This document shows positions 1 to 8,782 of a stretch of 64,000 nt of DNA, in pieces (within the stretch, counting starts at the first letter, position 1; every line of letters begins with the position of its first letter). Below the pieces are notes generated by a model. That model had not been told where the DNA came from, did no database searches, and saw only the letters and a list, made by a program, of their open reading frames with translations. This DNA comes from Pedobacter sp. ok626 (GTDB lineage: Bacteria > Bacteroidota > Bacteroidia > Sphingobacteriales > Sphingobacteriaceae). The stretch lies in NCBI RefSeq assembly GCF_900100435.1, contig NZ_FNEX01000005.1:62001-126000 (forward strand). The letters run 5' to 3'. The translations under genes were made by a program, and so were the position numbers.

Positions 1-888
1 AAAAACTTAGGTGATATCAGTAACCAGGGATGGGAAATCACGGTATCGGGTGTCCCGGTTCGTACCAATGATTTTACCTGGACGTCAGACTTTAACATTA
101 CTTTCAATCAGAACAATGTTGAAAAAACTTATGGTACAGCATTATATGGTAGTCTTTTGTTGACCGAAGGAGAGCCATTGAATGGAATCCGGGGATATAG
201 GACAAAAGGTCTTTACCAGTCGCAGGCTGAGGTTGACCAACTCAATGCAACTGCAAGAATAAAAACAGGGAATCCAAATGCATTTTACCATAATGCATTA
301 ACGGGACCTGGAGATGTGCAATATGTAGATTTGAATGGTGATGGGGTAATCACAACCGCCGATAGGGAAATGCTTGGTTATGCGCAAAATCCGAAATACT
401 ATGGAGGATGGAGTAACACGTTACGGTATAAGAATCTGGAATTAAGTAGTTTGTTCCAGTTTGATGTCGGGAGTGAACTGCAGAGAGAAACAACACCTGA
501 TAAATTTTATGGCTATGGACAAAATGTCTCACCATTGGTTTTAACTGGTTGGACTCCTGAAAATCCAAATACCAACCAGCCAAGAAACGCAATTAATGGG
601 CCGGTACAAAATGTAGATGAAAATAGTGACAGGTTTGTAGACAATGCGTCCTTCCTGCGTTTAAAAAATGTACAGTTAAGCTATATGTTTAAAAACAGCA
701 TGCTTACAAAGCTTCACATTGCCCAGCTAAGGGTTTTTGCCGGAATGGGTAATTTATTTACCTGGACGAAGTACAGGGGCTTAGATCCGGAAGTAAACAG
801 TGAGGGCTCCTTCACCGATAATGGAAGGGATACCGGTGTTTACCCTCAAGCGAGAACTATAACCTTTGGTATGAATTTAAAATTTTAA
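1..888 (+). CDS. SusC/RagA-family TonB-dependent outer-membrane receptor, C-terminal part
   Basis: This is the 3' end of a gene that starts before the window; the frame is open from base 1 and leaves 295 residues. It is the end of the outer-membrane beta-barrel, finishing GMNLKF with the terminal Phe typical of barrel proteins. An Asp-rich calcium-binding-like loop (DLNGDGVITTADR, around bases 333-371) is common in SusC barrels. Family members import oligosaccharides or peptides with TonB energy. The SusD gene follows after 9 bases, which supports the SusC call over other TonB receptors. The substrate cannot be told from this part. Confidence 0.93.
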   Translation, partial: KNLGDISNQGWEITVSGVPVRTNDFTWTSDFNITFNQNNVEKTYGTALYGSLLLTEGEPLNGIRGYRTKGLYQSQAEVDQLNATARIKTGNPNAFYHNALTGPGDVQYVDLNGDGVITTADREMLGYAQNPKYYGGWSNTLRYKNLELSSLFQFDVGSELQRETTPDKFYGYGQNVSPLVLTGWTPENPNTNQPRNAINGPVQNVDENSDRFVDNASFLRLKNVQLSYMFKNSMLTKLHIAQLRVFAGMGNLFTWTKYRGLDPEVNSEGSFTDNGRDTGVYPQARTITFGMNLKF

Positions 889-897
889 GCTAAGAAC

Positions 898-2292
898 ATG
901 AATAAGATATTGATATATACCGCTTATTGCTTCATAGCCTTGTTTGTACAGGCTTGTAAATTAACAGATGTTACTGATCTGAAACCAGACCATAAGCTGG
1001 ATGAAAATACTGTCGTTGTAGATATTCCATCTGCAGAAAAACTGCTAGCCGGAGCATATTACAGTTTAAGAGATGAACCATTAGCACTCTATTGTGCGGC
1101 CATACCAGGTTATATGGGCTTAAACCTAACTTCTACATCCGCTACTTATACCTCGTTTATTAATAATGATGTACAGCCGAGTAATGGCACCCTAAACAAT
1201 TATGTATATGCCGGCCCGTATCAGCTGATCCAGACTGCTAATTTTGTAATTGAAAAAACACAGGCTTTACAAGTTACTAATCCTCGCAAAGCTTCGGTCA
1301 TTGCAGAGGCTAAGTTTTTAAGGGCGCTGGGACATTTCTATATTCTTCGTTTATTTGGCCAGTTTTGGGATATAAATTCTAAATATGGTATAGAACTTAA
1401 GGATAAGTCAAATTTACCTGTTACAGCCAGAGCTAATGTTAAAGTTTCCTATGAACTGATACTTTCTGATCTGGATGAAGCCATTAAAAATTGTTCGGAT
1501 TATGAAACTGGTGTAGCTAAAGGTTATGCTACTAAACTTGCTGCCAAAGCATTCAAGTCAAGGGTACTTCTTTATAAAAAAGACTATGGAGCAGCCGCTT
1601 CCCTGGCAAAAGAAGTAATGGGTGGACCTGCAGAATTGAGTTCTAACTTCCTAAATATGTTCCAGGTCGAGAAGTATAATTCAGATGAGGTGATCCTGGC
1701 TGCGATTACTTTTGCCAATAACAACAACATCTATTATGAAAATGGTAAGAGTTACTATTACGTTTCCGGAGGATTTAATCTATCTGACCGATATATTACG
1801 CTATTAAGAACTGATGTGCGAAAAACGATTATCGGTAAAACTTCAAGAGATCCCGTCGGCGATCCTACTAAGTGGCATGGTGATGGCAAGTTTCTGAAAG
1901 GCGTGGATGGTAGTAGAAACGATACTGAGTATTACTTCAGGCTGGCTGAAGCATACCTTATTTATGCAGAAGCTGAAGCCCGTAGAGAAGGTGGCAATCT
2001 TTCGGATGCGCTTGATGCGGTAAATAGTTTACGTTTAAAGCGGGGAGCTGGTATAGTTTCATCCACAAATAAAGCGCAGTTGCTCAGCTTGATCAGAACG
2101 GAAAAGGAATTGGAACTGGGAGCGGAATCCGGGGAGGATTGGTTTGATATTGTCCGTTATATTAAAAATGGCGATGTAGAGGGCGCAACTATTAAAGCAA
2201 CATTAACTGATGTGAATAAGTTGATCCTGCCTATTCCACAGGTTACGGTGGATGCTTCAAACAAAGTTGTTGAACAAAATCCTGGGTATTAA
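898..2292 (+). CDS. SusD/RagB-family outer-membrane lipoprotein
   Basis: 464 residues with a short lipoprotein signal peptide ending in the lipobox FVQAC (Cys20), so it should be lipid-anchored at the cell surface. SusD hallmarks are the helix AEAKFLRALGHFYILRLFG near residues 138-156, the later YYFRLAEAYLIYAEAEAR segment, and the C-terminal EDWFDIVRY. SusD proteins cap the SusC barrel and help capture the substrate. It follows the SusC gene by 9 bases and precedes a TlpA-like gene by 22, so all three are probably one transcript. No adjacent glycoside hydrolase is seen, so peptide or another substrate is as possible as glycan. Confidence 0.94.
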   Translation: MNKILIYTAYCFIALFVQACKLTDVTDLKPDHKLDENTVVVDIPSAEKLLAGAYYSLRDEPLALYCAAIPGYMGLNLTSTSATYTSFINNDVQPSNGTLNNYVYAGPYQLIQTANFVIEKTQALQVTNPRKASVIAEAKFLRALGHFYILRLFGQFWDINSKYGIELKDKSNLPVTARANVKVSYELILSDLDEAIKNCSDYETGVAKGYATKLAAKAFKSRVLLYKKDYGAAASLAKEVMGGPAELSSNFLNMFQVEKYNSDEVILAAITFANNNNIYYENGKSYYYVSGGFNLSDRYITLLRTDVRKTIIGKTSRDPVGDPTKWHGDGKFLKGVDGSRNDTEYYFRLAEAYLIYAEAEARREGGNLSDALDAVNSLRLKRGAGIVSSTNKAQLLSLIRTEKELELGAESGEDWFDIVRYIKNGDVEGATIKATLTDVNKLILPIPQVTVDASNKVVEQNPGY

Positions 2293-2314
2293 TAAATCGT
2301 CTAAATAGAAACAC

Positions 2315-3424
2315 ATGAAAAATAATCTCATTGTACTGGGGCTGATCGGATTTAGTTTATCTGCTTCTGCTCAGCGAAAATTAATAAAAAAGCCTTTGGA
2401 AAATGGATATACCATTAATGGGAATATCACAGACCTGACATCTCCTTATGTGTATATTTATGCACCAGGGAAACGTGATTCTGCAGCTGTTAAGGATGGT
2501 AAATTTACCTATAAAGGGAGTGTGAAAGCTCCTGTTAGTTTATATCTTTCGGACAGTGATCAAAAGTTTGCCCTGGATCTTTATGTTGAAAATGTTCCTG
2601 TTACCATTATTGGTAAAATCTCAGATCCGGAGAACATCATTGTTAAAGGGGGAAAGACCCAACAGGAATTGAATGTATTGGAAGCAAGCCTTAAGGAGGG
2701 AGAAGTAGCAAGAACGAAGCTTTACGCTGCGTACGGAGTAGCTGAGGCTGCGAAAGATGAAGCTGCTATCAAGCGAATAGAGGCTGATCTGAAAAAGATA
2801 CAGCTAACTTCAGTAAGCCTGACAAAGAAGTTTATAGCCTCTCATTTAAATAGTTATGTAAGCTTAGATAAAATAAAAGGAATGGGGTATAATGCTGACT
2901 ATTCCGAAATCTATAAGCTCTATCAGACACTTGATCCTGCACTAAGGGCTTCGGAACGAGGTAAAGAATTTGAAACTGCACTGTCGGTTTTAAAAAGAGG
3001 TGGTAATGGTCAGAAAATGATTGATTTTACACAGAATGATATGGATGGTAAGCCGGTTAGCTTTTCCTCATTTAAAGGTAAGTATGTACTTGTTGATTTC
3101 TGGGCAAGCTGGTGCGGACCATGCAGGGCTGAAAACCCCAATGTGCTTAAAGCTTATCAAAAGTTTGAAAGTAAAGGTTTTACGGTATTGGGTGTTTCTT
3201 TGGATGACACTGCTGAAAAATGGAAGAAGGCTGTTGAAGAGGATAAAATGCCCTGGACGCAGGTTTCAGATTTAAAAGGTTGGAAGAATGAAATTTCAAC
3301 TTATTATGGAATTCGCGGCATTCCGTCAAATTATCTCGTAAACGCAGAAGGTATAATTGTTGCCCGAAATTTAAGAGGAGCAGATCTCGAAAATAAACTT
3401 AAAGAATTGCTTGGTGATAAATGA
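2315..3424 (+). CDS. TlpA-like periplasmic thioredoxin with N-terminal DUF4369
   Basis: 369 residues: a signal peptide ending near LSASAQ, a DUF4369-type beta domain (about residues 30-115), a helical linker, and a C-terminal TlpA/AhpC-type thioredoxin fold with the redox motif WCGPC (Cys267 and Cys270). Such proteins reduce or isomerise disulfides in the periplasm or at the outer membrane. In Bacteroidota they often sit directly behind SusC/SusD pairs, as here, possibly to maintain Cys-containing surface proteins; this role is inferred from context. The gene ends 10 bases before a strong terminator, so it is the last gene of the operon. Confidence 0.9.
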   Translation: MKNNLIVLGLIGFSLSASAQRKLIKKPLENGYTINGNITDLTSPYVYIYAPGKRDSAAVKDGKFTYKGSVKAPVSLYLSDSDQKFALDLYVENVPVTIIGKISDPENIIVKGGKTQQELNVLEASLKEGEVARTKLYAAYGVAEAAKDEAAIKRIEADLKKIQLTSVSLTKKFIASHLNSYVSLDKIKGMGYNADYSEIYKLYQTLDPALRASERGKEFETALSVLKRGGNGQKMIDFTQNDMDGKPVSFSSFKGKYVLVDFWASWCGPCRAENPNVLKAYQKFESKGFTVLGVSLDDTAEKWKKAVEEDKMPWTQVSDLKGWKNEISTYYGIRGIPSNYLVNAEGIIVARNLRGADLENKLKELLGDK

Positions 3425-3434
3425 TCACGACATT

Positions 3435-3471
3435 AAAAAAGCCCTGCTGATTTACTCAGCAGGGCTTTTTT
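3435..3471. terminator. Bidirectional intrinsic terminator
   Basis: A perfect 16-bp stem (AAAAAAGCCCTGCTGA and its complement) with the 5-base loop TTTAC; U-tracts form in both directions. It lies between convergent genes: the SusC/SusD/TlpA operon on the left and the PUR-like gene on the right. Confidence 0.93.
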
Positions 3472-3486
3472 ATAGAGCTTTATATC

Positions 3487-3816
3487 TTAGAATGAGAAAT
3501 CGTCGTTCTGATTTTTGCTTCCCACTCCTTCATGATTTTCAGAATATTCATAACGTTTTTCTACTACATCCTGATGGTTCTTGATGTACTCAACCGTTTC
3601 GGTTAATCCTTCTGTAAACTTCTCAAAGTCTTCTTTATATAAAAAGATTTTATGCTTTACAAAAACACCGTCCTCTAGTCTTTTCTTGCTTTCGGTTAAG
3701 GTTAGGTAATAATCGCCTGATCTAGTAGCTTTAACGTCGAAAAAATAAGTTCTTTTACCTGCCCTTACTTTCTTCGAAAAAACCTCTTCTCTCTCTTTGT
3801 TGTCAAATTCTCCCAT
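3487..3816 (-). CDS. DUF3276 / PUR-alpha-like nucleic-acid-binding protein
   Basis: 109 residues. The segment from FSKKVRAGKRTYFFDVKATR through YYLTLTES to HKIFLYKEDFEKF matches the PUR-type fold of the DUF3276 family, found across Bacteroidota and related to spirochaete PUR proteins that bind single-stranded DNA or RNA. The C-terminus is a charged, probably disordered tail ending DDFSF. It is monocistronic: the terminator at 3435-3471 closes it, and the next gene upstream (ABC exporter) reads the same way but ends 69 bases before its start. A nucleic-acid-binding role is family knowledge, not visible in catalytic residues. Confidence 0.85.
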   Translation of the reverse strand: MGEFDNKEREEVFSKKVRAGKRTYFFDVKATRSGDYYLTLTESKKRLEDGVFVKHKIFLYKEDFEKFTEGLTETVEYIKNHQDVVEKRYEYSENHEGVGSKNQNDDFSF

Positions 3817-3884
3817 GGTTGGTATTGATCTTGGTTTTGGTTCGGGTAAATATAAACTAATAATTATTAAAGTTCAAAATGAAA

Positions 3885-5675
3885 TTAAATAGTTTGCTGC
3901 TCTTCCTCTAGTAATTGGTTTCGATACATTTCCGCATAAGCACCATCATGTTGTAATAACTGCGAATGGTTACCCTGTTCAATGATTTTGCCGTGATCCA
4001 GCACAATAATTTTATCTGCATTTTTTATTGTAGAGATCCTGTGGGCGATCAAAATACTGGTTTTACCCTTCATAATTTTGCCTAGATTCCTCAAAATTTC
4101 TTCTTCTGTTCGAGTATCAACCGCCGAAAGACAATCGTCGAAAATGAGTAAACGAGGCTCTTTGATTAAAGCTCTTGCAATAGAAACCCGCTGTTTCTGT
4201 CCGCCAGAGAGCGTAATGCCACGCTCGCCAAGCATGGTCTCAAACTTCTGCTCAAAATCAATAATATTATGATATACAGCAGCATTCTTGGCTGCGGTAT
4301 CAATTTCTTCATCCGTCACCTGGTCTAAGCCGAAAGCGATATTGTTTTTAATGGTATCCGAGAATAGGAAGACCTCCTGAGGTACAAAACCAATCTGATT
4401 GCGGTAATTGTTTAAATTCAGATTGTTTAATTTAGTGCCATCTACACTGATTTGGCCATCATTTATATCATACATGCGCATAATTAAATTGGCAAGCGTA
4501 GATTTTCCAGAGCCTGTCCGACCAATAATCGCGACAAACTGTCCCTGCTCAATTTCAAAACTCACATCTTTTAAAGCTTGTATGCCCGTATCAGGGTAGG
4601 TGAAGTTGACATGCTCAAATTTAATGTTGCCATTAAGGACTGGGGTGTCAGTATTTTTTGATGTAATATCCGGGCTTAACTGCAAAAACTCATTGATACG
4701 TTTTTGAGAGGCTGAAGCACGTTGAATTAGGGTGGTCACCCAACCCAACATGGAAACCGGGAAAGTCAACTGGTTTACATATACGATAAACTCTGCGATG
4801 TTACCGGGGGTAATAGATCCATCGATCACTTGTATACCACCAATATAAATCGTAAGGATGGTACTTAAGCCAACCAACAAAAGCATCGTGGGATAAAAGA
4901 GTGCCTGTACCTTAACTAAACCCATTGCGTTGTCTTTATAACCTTGACTTTCGGCAGCAAATATTTTTTGGGTATAATCCTCTCTCACATATGATTTAAT
5001 CACCCTGATGCCAGAGAACCTTTCCTGGACAAAGCTAGATAGTTTAGACAGCTGCTCTTGTATCTGTTCACTCTTTTGATTGATTAGCGTATTCACAAAG
5101 TAAATGATTACCACAAGCACGGGCAAGGGGAGTAGACACCAGATGGCTAGTGTTGCATTTACCGAAAACATAGCCGAAATAACCAGCATAAATAATACAG
5201 CAGTATTGATCGTATACATAATGGCCGGACCAACGTACATTCTAACCCGGTTCACATCCTCGGTTGCCCGGTTCATCAAATCGCCGGTATTGTTGCGTCT
5301 GTAAAAACCAAGACTCAGTTTTTGGTAATGCGCATAAATCTCATTCTTCATGTCAAATTCAATATGCCTCGACATTAAAATGATCGTTTGTCGCATAAAA
5401 AACAAGAATAATCCTCTTAATAAATACAAAACCAATACCAATACTCCAAAATAGAAAAGGCTGGTACTAAAGATATCGTATATTACAGCTGCCCGATCAA
5501 ATCCGTCGAACAAGCGGTAGATCTGAATGTTTTCGGTAATGAGATTAAAGGCGTGGCCGATAACCTGTGCGGGGATCACACCAAAAATATTGGAGATGAT
5601 CACAAAGAAAACCCCTGGGATAATCCACCATTTATATTTATAGAAGTATTTGTTTAAAAAACGCAGGTGTTTCAT
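3885..5675 (-). CDS. ABC exporter half-transporter (MdlA/MsbA-like, membrane and ATPase domains fused)
   Basis: 596 residues with six membrane segments in about residues 15-310 and an ATPase domain in about 350-590. Visible motifs are Walker A GRTGSGKST, signature LSGGQKQ, Walker B LLIFDD and the switch His in LIAHR. The residue after the Walker B Asp513 is Asp514 rather than the usual catalytic Glu, as in MdlA-type halves of heterodimeric exporters. Such proteins export lipids, drugs or peptides. No partner half-transporter is adjacent, so it either works as a homodimer or pairs with a distant gene. The gene stands alone on the minus strand. Confidence 0.9.
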   Translation of the reverse strand: MKHLRFLNKYFYKYKWWIIPGVFFVIISNIFGVIPAQVIGHAFNLITENIQIYRLFDGFDRAAVIYDIFSTSLFYFGVLVLVLYLLRGLFLFFMRQTIILMSRHIEFDMKNEIYAHYQKLSLGFYRRNNTGDLMNRATEDVNRVRMYVGPAIMYTINTAVLFMLVISAMFSVNATLAIWCLLPLPVLVVIIYFVNTLINQKSEQIQEQLSKLSSFVQERFSGIRVIKSYVREDYTQKIFAAESQGYKDNAMGLVKVQALFYPTMLLLVGLSTILTIYIGGIQVIDGSITPGNIAEFIVYVNQLTFPVSMLGWVTTLIQRASASQKRINEFLQLSPDITSKNTDTPVLNGNIKFEHVNFTYPDTGIQALKDVSFEIEQGQFVAIIGRTGSGKSTLANLIMRMYDINDGQISVDGTKLNNLNLNNYRNQIGFVPQEVFLFSDTIKNNIAFGLDQVTDEEIDTAAKNAAVYHNIIDFEQKFETMLGERGITLSGGQKQRVSIARALIKEPRLLIFDDCLSAVDTRTEEEILRNLGKIMKGKTSILIAHRISTIKNADKIIVLDHGKIIEQGNHSQLLQHDGAYAEMYRNQLLEEEQQTI

Positions 5676-5754
5676 TATGGTGTAAAGTTATCCAAATGAA
5701 CCTATTTTTTTTAAACTCTTTGGTTAAAACAATGTAAATAATGTTTTTTTATGC

Positions 5755-5762
5755 TAGTTTTG
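5755..5762 (+). promoter_or_regulatory. Probable -7 promoter box
   Basis: TAGTTTTG, followed by C, matches the Bacteroidota -7 consensus TAnnTTTG. It lies 25 bases before the dehydrogenase start at 5788. A correctly spaced TTTG at -33 is not clear. Confidence 0.6.
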
Positions 5763-5787
5763 CGACATATCTGATAAACGAAATTAT

Positions 5788-6876
5788 ATGTCTGGTAATA
5801 GTTCTATTGTGAATTCAGTTTTAGATCAGTTAAGTGCATCGGGGCACAAGAAGGTAATATATTGTAACGATCCCGATACCGGATTAAAAGCAATTATAGC
5901 CATTCACGATACAACTTTAGGCCCTGCATTAGGTGGAACTCGTATGTGGAGTTACGCTACCGAAGCCGAAGCATTGCAAGATGTTTTAAGGTTATCGAGT
6001 GCAATGACTTATAAAGCCTCTATTACCGGTTTAAATTTAGGGGGTGGTAAAGCCGTAATCATTGGCGATTCCTATAAAGGAAAATCTGAAGCTTTGATGC
6101 GTAGCTATGGTAGGTTTATTAAAAACCTAAATGGCGAATTTATTACCGCTGAAGATTTAGGGACAACCACCAAAGATATGGAGTACATCCGCATGGAAAC
6201 CAGCCATGTAACAGGTGTGCCAGAATCATTGGGCGGAACAGGTAATCCTGCACCAACAACAGCAAAAGGCGTATATTTAGGTATTAAAGCCTGTGTTAAA
6301 GAGGTATTTGGAACTGATATGCTGGCCGGGCGCTCTGTAGTAGTACAGGGAATAGGCAATGTAGGTGAACATTTGGTGGCTTTATTGAGAGCTGAAAATG
6401 TTGATGTTTATATTAGCGATATCAATGAAGAACGTTTACAACATGTAGCACGGACTTATAAAGCAAAACCAATCAGTGCGGATAAAATCTTCGGACTGGA
6501 TGCTGATATTTATGCGCCATGTGCATTAGGGGCTACAGTGAATGATACAACTATCAATAAAATGAAGTTTGCCATTATTGCGGGATCTGCTAATAACCAG
6601 CTTGCTGATGAAAACGTACATGGAAAATTATTGCTGGAGAAAGGCATACTATTTGCGCCGGATTATTTAATCAACGCGGGTGGTTTGATCAGCTGTTACT
6701 CTGAACTGACCGGCTTTGGTAAAAAACGTACGATGCAGCTTACAGAGAATATTTACAATGCTACCAGAGATGTTATTAAAATGTCGAAGGCAGATAAAAT
6801 ACCAACAATATGGGCAGCTAACCGTATTGCAGAACAAAGGATAGTCGATATCAAAAAAATAAAATCATCATTTTAA
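5788..6876 (+). CDS. Leucine/valine-type (Glu/Leu/Phe/Val) amino-acid dehydrogenase
   Basis: 362 residues. The N-terminal half carries the catalytic lysine motif GLNLGGGKAVIIGD (Lys near residue 88), and the C-terminal half is a Rossmann domain with VQGIGNVGEHLV. The length and the Gly-rich loop are those of branched-chain Leu/Val dehydrogenases rather than the longer glutamate dehydrogenases. The enzyme reversibly deaminates a branched-chain amino acid to the 2-oxo acid, with NAD in most relatives. In Bacteroidota this supplies iso-branched fatty-acid primers; that link is inference. It has its own promoter box and nusB follows 33 bases later. The exact substrate is unsure. Confidence 0.9.
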   Translation: MSGNSSIVNSVLDQLSASGHKKVIYCNDPDTGLKAIIAIHDTTLGPALGGTRMWSYATEAEALQDVLRLSSAMTYKASITGLNLGGGKAVIIGDSYKGKSEALMRSYGRFIKNLNGEFITAEDLGTTTKDMEYIRMETSHVTGVPESLGGTGNPAPTTAKGVYLGIKACVKEVFGTDMLAGRSVVVQGIGNVGEHLVALLRAENVDVYISDINEERLQHVARTYKAKPISADKIFGLDADIYAPCALGATVNDTTINKMKFAIIAGSANNQLADENVHGKLLLEKGILFAPDYLINAGGLISCYSELTGFGKKRTMQLTENIYNATRDVIKMSKADKIPTIWAANRIAEQRIVDIKKIKSSF

Positions 6877-6909
6877 TCACCAGGTAATTTACCACTCGTT
6901 CTTACATTC

Positions 6910-7860
6910 ATGTTAAACAGAAGGCACTTAAGAATTAAAGCTCTGCAAAATATTTTTGCATGGCAAATGTCAGACAAGAAAGATCTGGCATCCTCAAAGA
7001 AGGCATTAATGCAAAGTATTGATGACGTATACGAAATGTACGTTGGCATGCTTTCGTTGTTAGTAGAAACTACAGAGTATACAGGAGTAGACGCTATTGA
7101 GCGCTCCAACAAACACCTGCCTACAGCGGATGACCTTAACCCGAATTTAAAGTTGTTAAACAACAAATTTGCGGTTACGCTAAAACAAAATCCAGATTAT
7201 TTAGCTGCGATCCACAAGTACAGGATCAACTGGATGTCTGATCCGGAATTTGTAAAAGCTATTTTTAATACTTTAAAAGTTACTCCTGAGTACGCTGAGT
7301 ACCTGGCCGACGAAGACAATAGCTTAGAGGGGTCAAAAACAATCATCAAATTTATTTTCAGAAAAATTATCCTTAAAAGCCACAACATTATTCAGGCATT
7401 TGAAGATAAGTTTATCAACTGGTCTGTTGATAAAGAGGTAATGCAGGGAATGGTTGCTAAAACTATTAAAAATTTTACTTCAGAAGATCCGTTTAAAAAC
7501 AAACTAACTCCAATTAGTCAGGATTGGGAAGAGGATAGTAAATTTGTGCAGGATCTATTTGTATATACCCTTAAAAACAACAAGGAATATCAGGAGCTGA
7601 TTGCAGAAAGAACTAAAAACTGGGAGTCAGAGCGTATCGCGTTAATGGATACCATCCTAATGAAAATGGCAATTTGTGAGCTGTTAAACTTCCCTTCAAT
7701 ACCAGTTAAAGTAACGATAAACGAGTATCTTGATCTATCAAAAGATTACAGTACGCCGAAAAGTAATTCATTTATTAACGGTATATTGGACAAAATTTTA
7801 GGCGATCTGAAAAGAACAGATAGCATACATAAAATTGGTCGTGGACTAATAGAAGAATAA
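6910..7860 (+). CDS. nusB: Transcription antitermination factor NusB, long form
   Basis: 316 residues, about twice the length of E. coli NusB. The first residues (MLNRRHLRIKALQNIFAWQ) match the NusB N-terminal helix that binds boxA RNA, and the last third (from MDTILMKMAICELLNFPSI to FINGILDKI) matches the conserved NusB core. A long helical insertion of about 150 residues separates them, a layout usual in Bacteroidota. NusB with NusE/S10 supports antitermination on rRNA operons. It starts a co-directional cluster through 11883, and the DUF1573 gene follows after 6 bases. Confidence 0.93.
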   Translation: MLNRRHLRIKALQNIFAWQMSDKKDLASSKKALMQSIDDVYEMYVGMLSLLVETTEYTGVDAIERSNKHLPTADDLNPNLKLLNNKFAVTLKQNPDYLAAIHKYRINWMSDPEFVKAIFNTLKVTPEYAEYLADEDNSLEGSKTIIKFIFRKIILKSHNIIQAFEDKFINWSVDKEVMQGMVAKTIKNFTSEDPFKNKLTPISQDWEEDSKFVQDLFVYTLKNNKEYQELIAERTKNWESERIALMDTILMKMAICELLNFPSIPVKVTINEYLDLSKDYSTPKSNSFINGILDKILGDLKRTDSIHKIGRGLIEE

Positions 7861-7866
7861 AGGAAT

Positions 7867-8334
7867 ATGAGAAAAATCTTTGTACTGGCATTGGTGGCTA
7901 TATCATTTGCATCATGCCAAAATGCAACAAAAACTAATGAAACAGCTGGTACTGCTACCGAATCAGCAGCGGTAGCTGGAGCAAATACCGATGCAGCCGT
8001 TCCAGTGGGTGACGCCGCAGTAATGGACTTTGAAAAAGGAAATTACGATTTCGGTAAAATCACGCAAGGCGAAAAGGTTTCTTACAGCTACAAATTTAAA
8101 AACTCAGGTAAAAGTCCTTTAATTATTCTGAATGCTACCGCTACATGTGGTTGTACGGTTCCAGAAGTACCTAAAGAGCCAATTAAACCAGGTGAAGAGG
8201 GCGAGATCAAAGTCGTATTCAATAGTACCGGTAAATCAGGTATGCAGGATAAAGTAATTACGGTTACTTCTAATGCGCAACCTCACATTGCCAGTTTACA
8301 TTTGACAGGCGAAGTTAAAGAACAATCTAATTAA
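7867..8334 (+). CDS. DUF1573-domain lipoprotein
   Basis: 155 residues. The signal peptide ends in the lipobox SFASC, so it is probably a lipoprotein. An Ala/Thr-rich linker (residues 20-55) leads to a DUF1573 immunoglobulin-like beta domain containing ATCGCTVPEVP and ending in HIASLHLTGEV. DUF1573 proteins are abundant in Bacteroidota and of unknown biochemical role. It lies 6 bases after nusB and 20 before yajC, a neighbourhood typical of the phylum, so it is probably co-transcribed with them. No enzyme motif is visible. Confidence 0.88.
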   Translation: MRKIFVLALVAISFASCQNATKTNETAGTATESAAVAGANTDAAVPVGDAAVMDFEKGNYDFGKITQGEKVSYSYKFKNSGKSPLIILNATATCGCTVPEVPKEPIKPGEEGEIKVVFNSTGKSGMQDKVITVTSNAQPHIASLHLTGEVKEQSN

Positions 8335-8354
8335 TACACTTTATACAATATAAT

Positions 8355-8678
8355 ATGATATCAACAGTAATTTTGCAAGCCCAAGGCGGTATGTTAAGCA
8401 CATTAATACCTATGGTTTTAATCATGGTTGTTTTTTACTTCTTCATGATCAGACCTCAGGTTAAAAAAGCAAAAGACCTTAAAAAAATGGTTGCAGCTTT
8501 AAAAAAGGGAGATAAAATAGTTACTACCGCTGGTATTCATGGCCGTATAGCTGATATGAACGAGACAACTTTCTTAATCGAAGTAGAAGGTGGTACCAAA
8601 ATCCGTTTTGATAAGACTGCAGTATCTTTAGATGCAACTATCGCTGTTGCTCCTAAAACAGAAGAAACAAAAGCATAG
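8355..8678 (+). CDS. yajC: Preprotein translocase subunit YajC
   Basis: 107 residues: one N-terminal membrane helix (LIPMVLIMVVFYFFMIRPQ, about residues 16-34) and a small cytoplasmic domain with the conserved GDKIVTTAGIHGRI. YajC associates with SecDF in the inner membrane and helps preprotein export; the fused secDF gene lies 14 kb away. The gene closes the nusB-DUF1573-yajC run, since a terminator hairpin starts 22 bases after its stop. Confidence 0.95.
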   Translation: MISTVILQAQGGMLSTLIPMVLIMVVFYFFMIRPQVKKAKDLKKMVAALKKGDKIVTTAGIHGRIADMNETTFLIEVEGGTKIRFDKTAVSLDATIAVAPKTEETKA

Positions 8679-8699
8679 TTTTTCTGTAAAATTATTTTT

Positions 8700-8733
8700 A
8701 AAAGCCTGTATCATTTGTTTGGTACAGGCTTTT
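8700..8733 (+). terminator. Intrinsic terminator after yajC
   Basis: An 11-bp perfect stem AAAAGCCTGTA / TACAGGCTTTT with a 12-base loop, ending in U residues. It separates the nusB-yajC transcript from the ybbR-like gene, which therefore probably has its own promoter in the 50 bases before 8783. Confidence 0.85.
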
Positions 8734-8782
8734 GCTTTTATGCATTTCACCAGAGTAGTAGATTATTTGTATTTTTACAGCA

